Shown one piece after another: positions 53,418-64,000 of a DNA stretch of 64,000 bases; position 1 is the stretch's first letter, and each line of letters starts with the position of its first letter. The stretch is taken from NCBI RefSeq assembly GCF_050948215.1, contig NW_027488643.1:1-64000 (forward strand), given 5' to 3'. The translations under genes were made by a program, and so were the position numbers. This DNA is from Halictus rubicundus (lineage: Eukaryota > Arthropoda > Insecta > Hymenoptera > Halictidae). The notes beneath the pieces are model-generated. The model saw nothing but the letters and a program-made list of their open reading frames with translations. It searched no databases and was not told the DNA's origin.

Positions 53418-55150
53418 ACGATAGGATAGAGGATATTATAGGATAGAGGATAGGATTGAGGGTAGGATAGGATAGGATAGAGGATAGGATAGGGAATTGG
53501 CTAAGATAGAGGATAGGATAGGATAGAGGATATTATAGGATAGAGGATAGGATAGGATAGAGGATAGGATAGAGGACAGGATAGTATAGAAAATAGGATA
53601 GGACAGAGGATAGGATAGGATAAAGGATAGGATAGGGGATTGGATAGCATAGAGAATAGGATAGGATAGAGGATATTATAGGATAGAGGGTAGGATAGGA
53701 TACAGGATAGGACAGAATAGAGAATTGGATAGTATAGAGAATATCATAGGATAGAGGATAGGATAAGATAGAGGATATTATAGGATAGAGGATAGGTTAG
53801 GATAGAGGACAGGATAGTATAGAAAATAGGATAGGACAGAGGATAGGATAGGATAAAGGATAGGATAGGTTAGAGGATCAGATAGGGTAGGGGATAGGGT
53901 AGGATTGAGGATAGGATAGGATAGAGGGTAGGATAGTGTATACGATAGAGGATTGGATAGGATAGAGGATATTATATAATAGAAGATAGGTTAGGATAGA
54001 GGATAGGATAGTGGATTGTATAGGATAGAGGATAGGATAGGATAGAGGATATTATAGGATAGAAGGTAGGATAGGATACAGGATAGGACAGAATAGAGAA
54101 TTGGATAGTATAGAGGATATCATAGGATAGAGGATAGGATAGGATAGAGGATATTATAGGATAGAGGGTAGGATAGGATACAGGATAGGACAGAATGGAG
54201 AATTGGATAGTATAGAGAATATCATAGGATAGAGCATAGGATAAGATAGAGGATATTATAGGATAGCGGATAGGTTAGGATAGAGGACAGGATAGTATAG
54301 AAAATAGGATAGGACAGAGGATAGGATAGGATAAAGGATAGGATAGGTTAGAGGATCAGATAGGTTAGGGGATAGGGTAGGATTGAGGATAGGATAGGAT
54401 AGAGGGTAGGATAGTGTATACGATAGAGGATTGGATAGGATAGAGGATATTATATAATAGAAGATAGGTTAGGATAGAGGATAGGATAGTGGATTGTATA
54501 GGATAGAGGATAGGATAGGATAGAGGATATTATAGGATAGAAGGTAGGATAGGATACAGGATAGGACAGAATAGAGAATTGGATAGTATAGAGGATATCA
54601 TAGGATAGAGGATAGGATAGGATAGAGGATATTATAGGATAGAGGGTAGGATAGGATAGAGGATAGGACAGGATAGAGGATTGGATAGAATAGAGGATAG
54701 GATATGATAGAGGATAGGATTGGAAAAAGGATAGGGTAGGATAGAGGAGAAGATAGGATAGAGGATAGGATAGGAGGGAGGATAGGATAGAGGATAGGAT
54801 AGAGGATAGGATGGAGGATAGGATTGAGGATAGGATAGGATAGAGGATAGGATAGAGGATAGGATAGAGGATAGGATGGAGGATAGGATTGAGGATAGGA
54901 TAGGATAGAGGATAGGATAAAGGATAGGATAGGGGATTGGATAGGATACAGGATAGGATAAGATAGAGAATAGGATAGGATAGAGGATTGGATAGGATAC
55001 AGGATAGGATAGGGTAGAGGATAGGATAGGGGATTGGATAGGAAACAGGATAGGTTAGGATAGGATAGAGGATAGGATAGGGGATTGGATAGGATAGAGG
55101 ATAGGATAGGATAGAGGATAGGATAGAGGATTGGATAGGATAGAGGATAT
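53409..55150. repeat. 3,368-bp HOR, copy 2 (partial)
   Basis: It continues the 3,368-bp offset with GTGTATACG at 53,936 and 54,414, again 478 bp apart. The second 478-bp unit carries GATAGTGGATTGTATAGG, which the equivalent unit at 51,046 lacks, so the copy has been partly replaced. It ends near 55.15 kb, where the segment resembling 42.4-43.7 kb begins. Confidence 0.65.
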
Positions 55151-55349
55151 TATAGAATAGAGGATTGGATAGAATAGAGGATATTATAGGATAGAGGGTA
55201 GGATAGGATAGAGGATAGGACAGGATAGAGGATTGGATAGAATAGAGGATAGGATAGGATAGAGGATAGGATTGGAAAAAGGATAGGGTAGCATAGAGGA
55301 GAGGATAGGATAGAGGTTAGGATAGGATAGAGGATAGGATAGAGGATAG

Positions 55350-56760
55350 GATAGAGGATAGGATGGAGGATAGTATTGAGGATAGGATAGGATAGAGGAT
55401 AGGATAGAGGATAGGATAGGGGATTGGATAGGATACAGGATAGGATAAGATAGAGAATAGGATAGGATAGAGGATTCGATAGGATACAGGATAGGATAGG
55501 GGATTGGATAGGAAACAGGATGGGATAGGATAGGATAGAGGATAGGATAGGGGATTGGATAGGATAGAGGATAGGATAGGATAGAGGATAGGATAGGATA
55601 CAGGATAGGATAGGGTAGAGGATAGGATAGGGGATTGGATAGGAAACAGGATAGGATAGGATAGGATAGAGGATAGGATAGGGAATTGGCTAAGATAGAG
55701 GATAGGATAGGATAGAGGATATTATAGGATAGAGGGTAGGATAGGATAGAGGATAGGACAAGATAGAGGATTGGATAGAAGAGAGGATAGGATAGGATAC
55801 AGGATAGGATTGGAAAAAGGATAGGGTAGGATAGAGTAGAGGATAGGATAGAGGATAGGATAGGATAGAGGATAGGATAGGACAGAGGATAGGATTGGAT
55901 AGAGTATAGGATAGGATAGAGGATATTATAGGATAGAGGATAGGTTAGGATAGAGGATAGGATTGGATGGAGGATAGAATAGAATAGAAAATAGGATAGT
56001 ACAGAGGGTAGGATACGATAGAGTCTGGGATAGGATTCAGGATAGGATAGCATAGAGGATGGGATAGGACAGAGGGTAGGATACGATAGAGACTGGGATA
56101 AGATTCAGGATAGGATAGCATAGAGGAAGGGAGAGGATAGATGATACGATAGGATACAGGATACGATAGGACAGAGGATAGGATACGATAGAGGATAGGA
56201 TAGAGGATGGGATAGGATAGAGGAGAGGATAGGATAGAGGATATTATAGGATAGAGGATAGGTTAGGATAGAGGATAGGATAGGATAGAGGATGGGATAG
56301 GATAGAGGATGCGATACGATAGAGTATATTATAGGATAGAGGATAGGATAGGATAGAGGACAGGATAGGATAGAGGATAGGATAGGATAGAGGATACGAA
56401 AGGGGATTGGATAGGATAGAGGATGGGATAGGATAGAGGATAGGTTAGGATAGAGGATATTATAGGATAGAGGGTAGGATAGGATAGAGGATAGGTCAGA
56501 ATAGAGGATTGGATAGAATAGAGGATATTATAGGATAGAGAGTATAATAGGATACAGGATAGGACAGAATAGAGAATTGGATAGTATAGAGGATATCATA
56601 GGATAGAGGATAGGATAGGATAGAGGATATTATAGGATAGAGGGTAGGATAGGATAGAGGATAGGACAGGATAGAGGATAGGATAGGATAGACGAAAGGA
56701 TAGGATAGAGGATAGGATAGGTAATTGGATAGGATAGAGGATAGGATAAGGTAGAGGATA
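55350..56760. repeat. Segment recurring from 42.4-43.7 kb, second copy
   Basis: It has GGAAACAGGATGGG, the AGTCTGGG/AGACTGGG pair at 56,022 and 56,090, and CGAAAGGGGATTGG near 56,396, in the order seen about 13.1 kb upstream. The region between 43.7 and 55.3 kb may therefore be one unit of a second ~13-kb HOR, of which only the ends are seen twice here. Confidence 0.65.
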
Positions 56761-58221
56761 TTATAGGATAGAGGATAGGATAGGATAGAGGATAGGATAG
56801 GATACGATAGAGGATAGGATAGAGGATAGGATAGAGGATAGGATAGAGGATAGGATAGGATAGATGATAGGATAGGATAGAGGATAGGATAGAGGATAGG
56901 ATAGAGGATAGGATAGGATAGATGATAGGATAGGATAGAGGATAGGATAGAGGATAGGATAGGATAGAGGACATGATAGGTTAGAGGATAGGATAGTGGA
57001 TAGGATAGGATAGAGGATAAGATAGGATAGAGTATAGGATAGGGCAGAGGATGGGATAGGATAGAGAATAGCATAGGATAGATGTTACTATAGGATAGAG
57101 GATAGGATAGGATAGAGGATACGATATTATAGAGGATAGGATAGAGGATAGAATAGGATAGAGGAAAGGATAGGATAGAGGGTATTATAGGATAGAGGAT
57201 AGGATAGGATTGAGGATAGGATAGAGGATAGGATAGGATAGAGGACATGATAGGATAGAGGATAGGATAGGATAGAGGATAGGATAGGATAGTGGATAGG
57301 ATAGGATAGAGGATATGATAGGATAGAGTATAGGGTAGGGCAGAGTATGGGATAGGATAGAGGATACGATAGGATAGAGGATAGGATAGATGATAGGATA
57401 GCATAGAGGATAGGATAGGATTGACGATAGGAAAGGGTACAGAATAGGATAGATGATAGGATAGGATATAGGGTAGGATAGGGTAGAGGATATTATAGGA
57501 CAGAGGATAGGATAGGATAGGATAGGATTGAGGATAGGATAGGATAGAGGATAGGATAGGATTGAGGATAGGATAAAATAGAGGATAGGATAATATAGAA
57601 GATAGGATAGGATAGAGGATAGGATAGGATAGAGGATAGGATAGGATAGAGGATACGATAGAGGATAGGATAGGATACAGGGTAGGATAGGATAGAGGAT
57701 ATTATAGGACAGAGGATAGGATAGGATAGCATTGAGGATAGGATAGGATAGAGGATATGATATTATAGGGGATAGGATAGGATAGAGGATAGGATAAGAT
57801 AGAGGATGATATAGGTTAGAGGACAGGATAGGATAGAGTATAGGATAGGGCAGAGGATGGGATAGGATACAGGATAGGATAGGATAGAGGATAGGATAGG
57901 ACAGAGGATAGGATAGGGTAGAGGATAGCATAGGAGAGATGATATTATGGGATAGAGGATAGTATAGGATAGAGGATAAGATATTATAGAGGATAGGATA
58001 GGGTAGAGTATAGGATAGGATAGAGGTTATTATAGGATAGTGGATAGGATAGGATAGAGGATATGATAGGATAGAGTATAGGATAGGGCAGAGTATGGGA
58101 TAGGATAGAGGATACGATAGGATAGAGGATAGGATAGATGATAGGATAGCATAGAGGATAGGATAGGATTGACGATAGGATAGGATACAGGATAGGATAT
58201 AGGGTAGGATAGGGTAGAGGA

Positions 58222-58775
58222 TATTATAGGACAGAGGATAGGATAGGATAGGATAGGATAAAGGATACGATATTATAGGGGATAGGAGAGGATAGGGGAT
58301 AGGATAGGATAGAGGATGGAATAGGTTAGAGGACAGGATAGGATAGAGAATAGGATAGGGCAGAGGATGGGATAGGATAGGATTGAGGATACGATAGGAT
58401 AGAGGATAGGATAGATGATAGGATAGCATAGAGGATAGGATAGGATTGACGATAGGATAGGATACAGGATAGGATATAGGGTAGGATAGGGTAGAGGATA
58501 TTATAGGACAGAGGATAGGATAGGATAGGATAGGATAAAGGATACGATATTATAGGGGATAGGAGAGGATAGGGGATAGGATAGGATAGAGGATGGAATA
58601 GGTTAGAGGACAGGATAGGATAGAGAATAGGATAGGGCAGAGGATGGGATAGGATAGGATTGAGGATAGGATAGAGGATAGGATAGGATTGAGGATAGGA
58701 TAAAATAGAGGATAGGATAATATAGAAGATAGGATAGGATAGAGGATAGGATAGGATAGAGGATAGGATAGGATA
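58222..58775. repeat. 277-bp tandem duplication
   Basis: TATTATAGGACAGAGG at 58,222 and 58,499 and TATTATAGGGGATAGGAGAGG at 58,271 and 58,548 are both exactly 277 bp apart, with matching sequence between. Confidence 0.75.
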
Positions 58776-59987
58776 GAAAATATGATAGGATAGAGGATAG
58801 GATAGAGGATAGGATAGCATATAGGGTAGGATAGGATAGAGGATAATATAGGACAGAGGATAGGATAGGATAGGATTGAGGATAGGATAGGATAGTGGAT
58901 ACGATATTATAGGGGATAGGATAGGATAGAGGATAGGATAGGATAGAGGATGGGATAGGTTAGAGGACAGGATAGGATAGAGGATAGGATAGGGCAGAGG
59001 ATGGGATAGGATAGGATTGAGGATAGGATAGGATAGAGGATAGGATAGGATAGACGATAGGATAGGATAGATGACAGGATAGGTTAGAGGATAGAATAGA
59101 GGATAGGATAGGGTATAGGGTAGGATAGGATAGAGGATATTATAGGACAGAGGATAGGATAGGATAGGATTGAGGATAGGATAGGATAGAGGATATGATA
59201 TTATAGGGGATAGGATAGGATAGAGGATAGGATAGGATAGAGGATGATATAGGTTAGAGGACAGGATAGGATAGAGGATAGGATAGGGCAGAGGATGGGA
59301 TAGGATAGGATTGAGGATAGGATAGGATAGAGGATAGGATAGGATTCAGGATAGGATAAAATAGAGGATAGGATAATATAGAAGATAGGATAGCATGGAG
59401 TATAGGATAGGATTAAGGATAGGATAGGATAGAGGATAGGATAGGATAGAGGATATGGTAGGATAGAGTATAGGATAGGGCAGAGGATGGGATAGGATAG
59501 AGAATAGCATAGGATAGATGATAGTATAGGATAGAGGATAGGATAGGATAGAGGATACGATATTATAGAGGATAGGATAGAGGATAGAATAGGATAGAGG
59601 AAAGGATAGGATAGAGGGTATTATAGGATAGAGGATAGGATAGAGGATAGGATAGCATATAGGGTAGGATAGGATAGAGGATATTATAGGACAGAGGATA
59701 GGATAGGATAGGATTGAGGATAGGATAGTGGATACGATATTATAGGGGATAGGATAGGATAGAGGATAGGATAGGATAGAGGATGGGATAGGTTAGAGGA
59801 CAGGATAGGATAGAGGATAGGATAGGGCAGAGGATGGGATAGGATAGGATTGAGGATAGGATAGGATAGAGGATAGGATAGGATAGAGGATAGGATAGGA
59901 TAGAGGATAGGATAGGATAGAAAATATGATAGGATAGAGGATAGGATAGAGGATAGGATAGCATATAGGGTAGGATAGGATAGAGGA

Positions 59988-60600
59988 TATTATAGGACAG
60001 AGGATAGGATAGGATAGGATTGAGGATAGGATAGGATAGAGGATATGATATTATAGGGGATAGGATAGGATAGAGGATAGGATAGGATAGAGGATAGGAT
60101 AGGATAGAGGATAGGATAGGATAGAGGATAGGATAGGCTAGAGGATAGGATAGGATAGAGGACAGGATAGGATAGAGGATAGGATAGGGCAGAGGATGGG
60201 ATAGAATAGGATTGAGGATAGGATAGGATAGAGGATAGGATAGGATAGAGGATAGGATAGGATAGATGACAGGATAGGTTAGAGGATAGAATAGAGGATA
60301 GGATAGGGTATAGGGTAGGATAGGATAGAGGATATTATAGGACAGAGGATAGGATAGGATAGGATTGAGGATAGGATAGGATAGAGGATATGATATTATA
60401 GGGGATAGGATAGGATAGAGGATAGGATAGGATAGAGGATAGGATAGGATAGAGGATAGGATAGGATAGAGGATAGGATAGGCTAGAGGATAGGATAGGA
60501 TAGAGGACAGGATAGGATAGAGGATAGGATAGGGCAGAGGATGGGATAGAATAGGATTGAGGATAGGATAGAGGATAGGATAGGATTGAGGATAGGATAA
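59988..60600. repeat. 345-bp tandem duplication
   Basis: TATTATAGGACAGAGG (59,988 and 60,333) and AGGCTAGAGG (about 60,135 and 60,480) are 345 bp apart. Both copies end with GATGGGATAGAATAGGATTG. 345 is twenty 17-mers plus one pentamer. Confidence 0.75.
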
Positions 60601-61619
60601 AATAGAGGATAGGATAATATAGAAGATAGGATAGGAGATAGGATAGGATAGGATAGAGGATAGGATAGGATAGAGGATAGGATAGGATAGAAGATATTAG
60701 AGGACAGAGGATAGGATAGGATAGGATTGAGGATAGGATAGGATAGAGGATATGATATTATAGGGGATAGGATAGGATAGAGGATAGGATAAGATAGAGG
60801 ATGATATAGGTTAGAGGACAGGATAGGATAGAGGATAGGATAGGGCAGAGGATGGGATAGGATAGGATTGAGGATAGGATAGGATTGAGGATAGAATATC
60901 GGATAGGATAGGATAGAGACCATGATAGGATAGAGGATAGGATAGTGGATAGGATAGGATAGAGGATAAGATAGGATAGAGTATAGGATAGGGCAGAGGA
61001 TGGGATAGGATAGAGAATAGCATAGGATAGATGATACTATAGGATAGAGGATAGGATAGGATAGAGGATACGATATTATAGAGGATAGGATAGAGGATAG
61101 AGTAGGATAGAGGAAAGGATAGGATAGAGGGTATTATAGGATAGTGGATAGGATAGGATAGAGGGTATTATAGGATAGTGGATAGGATAGGATGGAGGAT
61201 ATGATAGGATAGAGTATAGGGTAGGATAGAGGATACGATATTATAGAGGATAGGATAGAGGATAGGATAGGATAGTGGATAGGATAGGATAGAGGATATG
61301 ATAGGATAGAGTATAGGATAGGGCAGAGGATGGGATAGGATACAGGATACGATAGGATAGCATGGAGAATAGGATAGGATTAAGGATAGGATAGGATTAA
61401 GGATAGGATAGGATAGAGGATAGGATAGAGGATAGGATAGGATAGAGGATATGATAGGATAGATGATAGGATAGGATAGAGGATAGGATACAATAGAGGA
61501 TAGGATAGGATAGTGGATAGGATAGGATAGAGGATAGGATAGGATAGGATACAGGATAGGATAGGATACAGGATAGGATAGGATACAGGATAGGATAGGA
61601 TAGAGGCTGGGTTGGATAG

Positions 61620-61990
61620 AGGATAGGATAGGATAGAGGATAGGATAGGATAGGATAGAGGATAGGATAGGATAGAGGATAGGATAGGATAGAGGATAGG
61701 ACAGGATAGAGGATAGGATAGGATAGAGGATAGGATAGGATAGAGGATAGGATAGGATAGAGGATAGGATAGGATAGAGGATAGGATAGGATAGAGGATA
61801 GGATAGGATAGAGGATAGGATAGGATAGACGATAGGATACGATAGAGGATAGGATAGGATAGAGGATAGGATAGGATAGAGGATAGGATAGGATAGAGGA
61901 TAGGATAGGATAGAGGATAGGATCAGATAGAGGATAGGATAGGATAGAGGATAGGATAGGCTACAGGATAGGATAGGATAGAGGATAGGA
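61620..61990. repeat. Near-canonical 17-bp monomer patch
   Basis: This patch is almost pure 17-mer with very few substitutions (for example GGACAGG near 61,697 and GACGATAGG near 61,827), inside a block where most monomers carry variants. Similar clean runs occur in blocks I-II, for example 13,500-13,700, 27,430-27,640 and 40,730-40,950. Confidence 0.75.
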
Positions 61991-62209
61991 TAGGATAGAG
62001 GATAGGATAGGATAGATGATAGGGTCGGATAGAGGATAGGATAGACGATAGGATAGGATAGAGGATATGATAGGATAGATGATAGGATATGATACAGTAT
62101 AGGATAGGGGATTGGATAGGATAGAGGATAGGATTTGATAGAAGACACGATAGGGTAGGATGGCGGAAAGGATATTATAGAGTATAGAATAGGATAGAGG
62201 ATGCGATAG

Positions 62210-62780
62210 GGGATTGGATCGGATACAGGATCGGAGACGGAAGAAGATAGGATAGGATAGGATAGAGAATAGGATAGGATAGATGATATTGCAGGATAGA
62301 GGACAGGATAGGATAGAGGATAGGATAGGATAGAGGATAGGATGAGTTAGAGGATAGGATAGGATAGAGGATAGGATAGAGGATAGGATAGAGGATTGGA
62401 TAGGATAGACGATACGATAGGATAGAGGATAGGATAGAGGATAGGATAGGATAGAGAATAGGATAGGATAGAGGATACGATAGGGGATTGGATCGGGTAC
62501 AGGATAGGAGACGGTAGAGGATAGGATAGGATAGGATAGAGAATAGGATAGGATAGATGATATTGCATGATAGAGGACAGGATAGGATAGAGAATAGGAT
62601 AGGATAGGGGATAGGATAGGATAGAGGATAGGATAGCGGATTGGATAGGATAGAGGATAGGATAGAGAATAGGATAGGATACGGGATTTGATCGGATACA
62701 GGATAGGATACGATAGAGGATAGGATAGGATAGAGGATAGGATTGGGGATTGGATACGATACAGGATAGGATAGGATAGA
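62210..62780. repeat. ~275-bp tandem pair marked by GGAGACGG and GATATTGCA
   Basis: GGAGACGG at 62,233 and 62,507 (274 bp) and GATATTGCA at 62,284 and 62,559 (275 bp) define two adjacent units. A third GGAGACGGTAGAGG, preceded by the same GGGGATTGGATCGG, lies at 63,727 without a following GATATTGCA. Confidence 0.7.
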
Positions 62781-64000
62781 TGATATTATAGGAAAGAGAA
62801 TAGGATAGGATGGGGGATAGGATAGGATAGAGGATAAGATAGTATAGCGGAAAGGATAGGATAGAGTATAGGATATAGGATTGGATAGGATAGAGGATAG
62901 GATACGATAGAGGATAGGATAGGATACAGGATACGATATTATAGAGTATAGGATAGGATAGAGAAAAGGATAGGATAGGATACAGGATACGATATTATAG
63001 AGTATAGGATAGGATAGAGAAGAGGATAGGATAGATGATGTTATAGGATAGAGCAAGGATAGGACAGAGGATACGATATTATAGACGATAGGATAGGATA
63101 GAGAAGAGGATAGGATAGGATAGAGGATAGGATAGGATAGCGGATAGGATAGGATTGAGTATAGGACGGGATAGAGGATAGGATAGGACAGAGGATTGGA
63201 TAGAATAGAGGATAAGATAGGATAGCGGAAAGGATAGGATAGAGTATAGGATAGGATAGAGGATAGGATACGATAGAGAATAGGATAGGATAGAGTATAG
63301 GATATAGGATTGGATAGGATAGAGAATAGGATACGATAGAGGATAGGATAGGATAGGATAGAGAATAGGATAGGATAGATGATATTATAGGATAGAGGAC
63401 AGGATAGGACAGAGGAGACGATATTATAGAGGATAGGATAGGATAGAGGATAGGATCGGATAGAGGATAGGATAGGGGATTGGATAGTACAGAGGACAGG
63501 ATTCGATAGAGGACAGGATAGGATAGGATGGCGGAAAGGATAGGATAGAGTATAGAATATTATAGAGGATAAGATAGGATAGAGGATATGATAAGTTAGA
63601 GTATAGGATAGGATAGAGGATAGGATAGAGTATTGGATAGGATAGAGTATACGATAGGATAGAGGATAGGATGGAGAATAGGATAGGATAGAGGATACGA
63701 TAGGGGATTGGATCGGATACAGGATAGGAGACGGTAGAGGATAGGATAGGATAGGATAGAGGATAGGATTGGGGATTGGATACGATAGAGGATACGATAG
63801 GATAGATGATATTATAGGAAAGAGGATAGGATAGGATGGGGGATAGGATGGGATATATGATAGGATATGTTAGAGTATATTATAGGGGATTGGATAGGGT
63901 AGAGGATACGATAGGATAGAGGATAGGATAGCATAGACGGTAGGATAGGATAGGGGATAGGATAGGATAGAGGATAGGATAGGATAGAGGATAGGATAGG
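62780..64000. repeat. Irregular diverged GGATA satellite at the right edge
   Basis: Only satellite sequence is seen. Frequent variants are GATACAGGATACGATATTATAG (in pieces near 62,925 and 62,980), GATAGCGGAAAGG and GATAGAGAATAGG. The array continues beyond the window. Confidence 0.65.

Larger units (their letters stand above)
57100..61200. repeat. Array of ~0.28-0.55-kb units marked by TATTATAGGACAGAGG
   Basis: TATTATAGGACAGAGG is followed by several GGATA, then GATTGAGG or GATAAAGG, and then TATTATAGGGGATAGG. This group recurs near 57,492, 57,700, 58,222, 58,499, 58,850, 59,138, 59,682, 59,988, 60,333 and 60,700. GGGCAGAGGATGGG and AGCATATAGGGTAGG travel with it. Spacings of 277, 306, 345 and 544 bp show that unit length varies. 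Confidence 0.65.
1..64000. repeat. GGATA-based satellite array filling the window
   Basis: Every line of the window is built from GGATA pentamers punctuated by GA. The commonest monomer is 17 bp (three GGATA then GA). Monomers with one, two, four or five pentamers (7, 12, 22, 27 bp) are mixed in, so monomer length follows 5n+2. The canonical 17-mer has 7 A, 7 G, 3 T and no C on the + strand. Recurrent variants include GGATTGG, GGGGATTTGATAGG, GGGGAATTGATAGG, GACGG, TAGCG, GGACAG, GATACAGG and GATATTATAGG. I found no non-satellite insert longer than a few tens of bases. The type of array suggests eukaryotic heterochromatin. The organism and chromosomal location cannot be read from the sequence. 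Confidence 0.97.
41821..64000. repeat. Diverged right-hand subfamily of the GGATA satellite
   Basis: From about 41,820 the variant set changes. The GTATTGGGATTTCAT marker and the AACGG cassette are absent. GATATTATAGGATAG, GATGGGATAGG, GGATTGAGGATAGG, GATAGCATAGAGG, GATACGATATTATAG and GGGCAGAGGATGGG become frequent. Runs of pure canonical 17-mers are shorter. The - strand still has open frames but more are broken, because TTA-containing variants on the + strand give stop codons on the other strand. The border coincides with GATAGTGGATAGGATACACG. Confidence 0.8.

Noticed and set aside
1..64000. CRISPR array
   Set aside because: Repeats are short, directly abutting and without unique spacers of regular length.
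1..64000. Hidden transposon, retroelement or processed gene inside the array
   Set aside because: I read both halves for poly-A tails, terminal repeats or C-containing unique stretches and found none. The longest non-GGATA segments are the 51-bp cassette and short variants.
1..64000. True telomere tract
   Set aside because: The pentamer is GGATA/ATAGG, no long run of a standard telomere repeat is present, and the array shows HOR structure rather than simple telomerase-type repetition.
1..64000. Low-complexity sequencing error
   Set aside because: Rare variants recur in the same order thousands of bases apart, which random error would not produce. Misassembly of copies remains possible and is raised as a finding.

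Overview
The whole 64-kb window is one uninterrupted tandem satellite array. I see no gene, RNA gene, transposon, CRISPR array or unique-sequence island in it. The basic unit is the pentamer GGATA followed by a GA spacer. The commonest form is a 17-bp unit, three GGATA plus GA, mixed with 12-, 22-, 27- and occasional 7-bp forms (5n+2 bp). The canonical + strand contains no C, so almost every C in the window marks a substitution. This points to a eukaryotic heterochromatic satellite (centromeric, pericentromeric, subtelomeric, or on a sex or B chromosome). I cannot name the species, and the chromosomal position is inference.

Layout by higher-order repeat (HOR). (I) About 1-8,830: a 3,003-bp HOR in nearly three near-identical copies, preceded by a partial copy of about 757 bp. 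(II) 8,831-~41,820: a 13.69-kb HOR in two full copies, A (8,831-22,518) and B (22,519-36,213), and a partial copy C (36,214-~41,820). The end of each full copy is built from ~1.0-kb units related to block I. (III) ~41,820-64,000: a more diverged subfamily with many ATTATA, GATTG and GGGCAG variants and its own nested repeats. These include a segment at 42.4-43.7 kb that recurs about 13.1 kb away at 55.35-56.76 kb, a 3,368-bp HOR containing a 1,530-bp HOR and 478-bp spacings (50.0-55 kb), and 0.27-0.35-kb tandem duplications at 58-64 kb. A 0.37-kb patch at 61.62-61.99 kb is nearly pure canonical repeat.

Long open frames exist only on the - strand, up to 1,767 codons at 22,556-27,859. They are a by-product of the repeat: the C-rich strand of the canonical unit has no stop codon in any frame, and the 'protein' is a 17-residue repeat (SYPLSYPILYPILSSIL) equal to three 17-bp DNA units. 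I do not call them genes.

The most interesting content is the evolutionary record of the array: nested HORs, indels close to multiples of 17 bp, a hybrid landmark cassette that looks like a recombination product, and a 51-bp conserved cassette that is the least satellite-like sequence here. All positions and spacings were read by eye from landmark motifs. No alignment or search was run.
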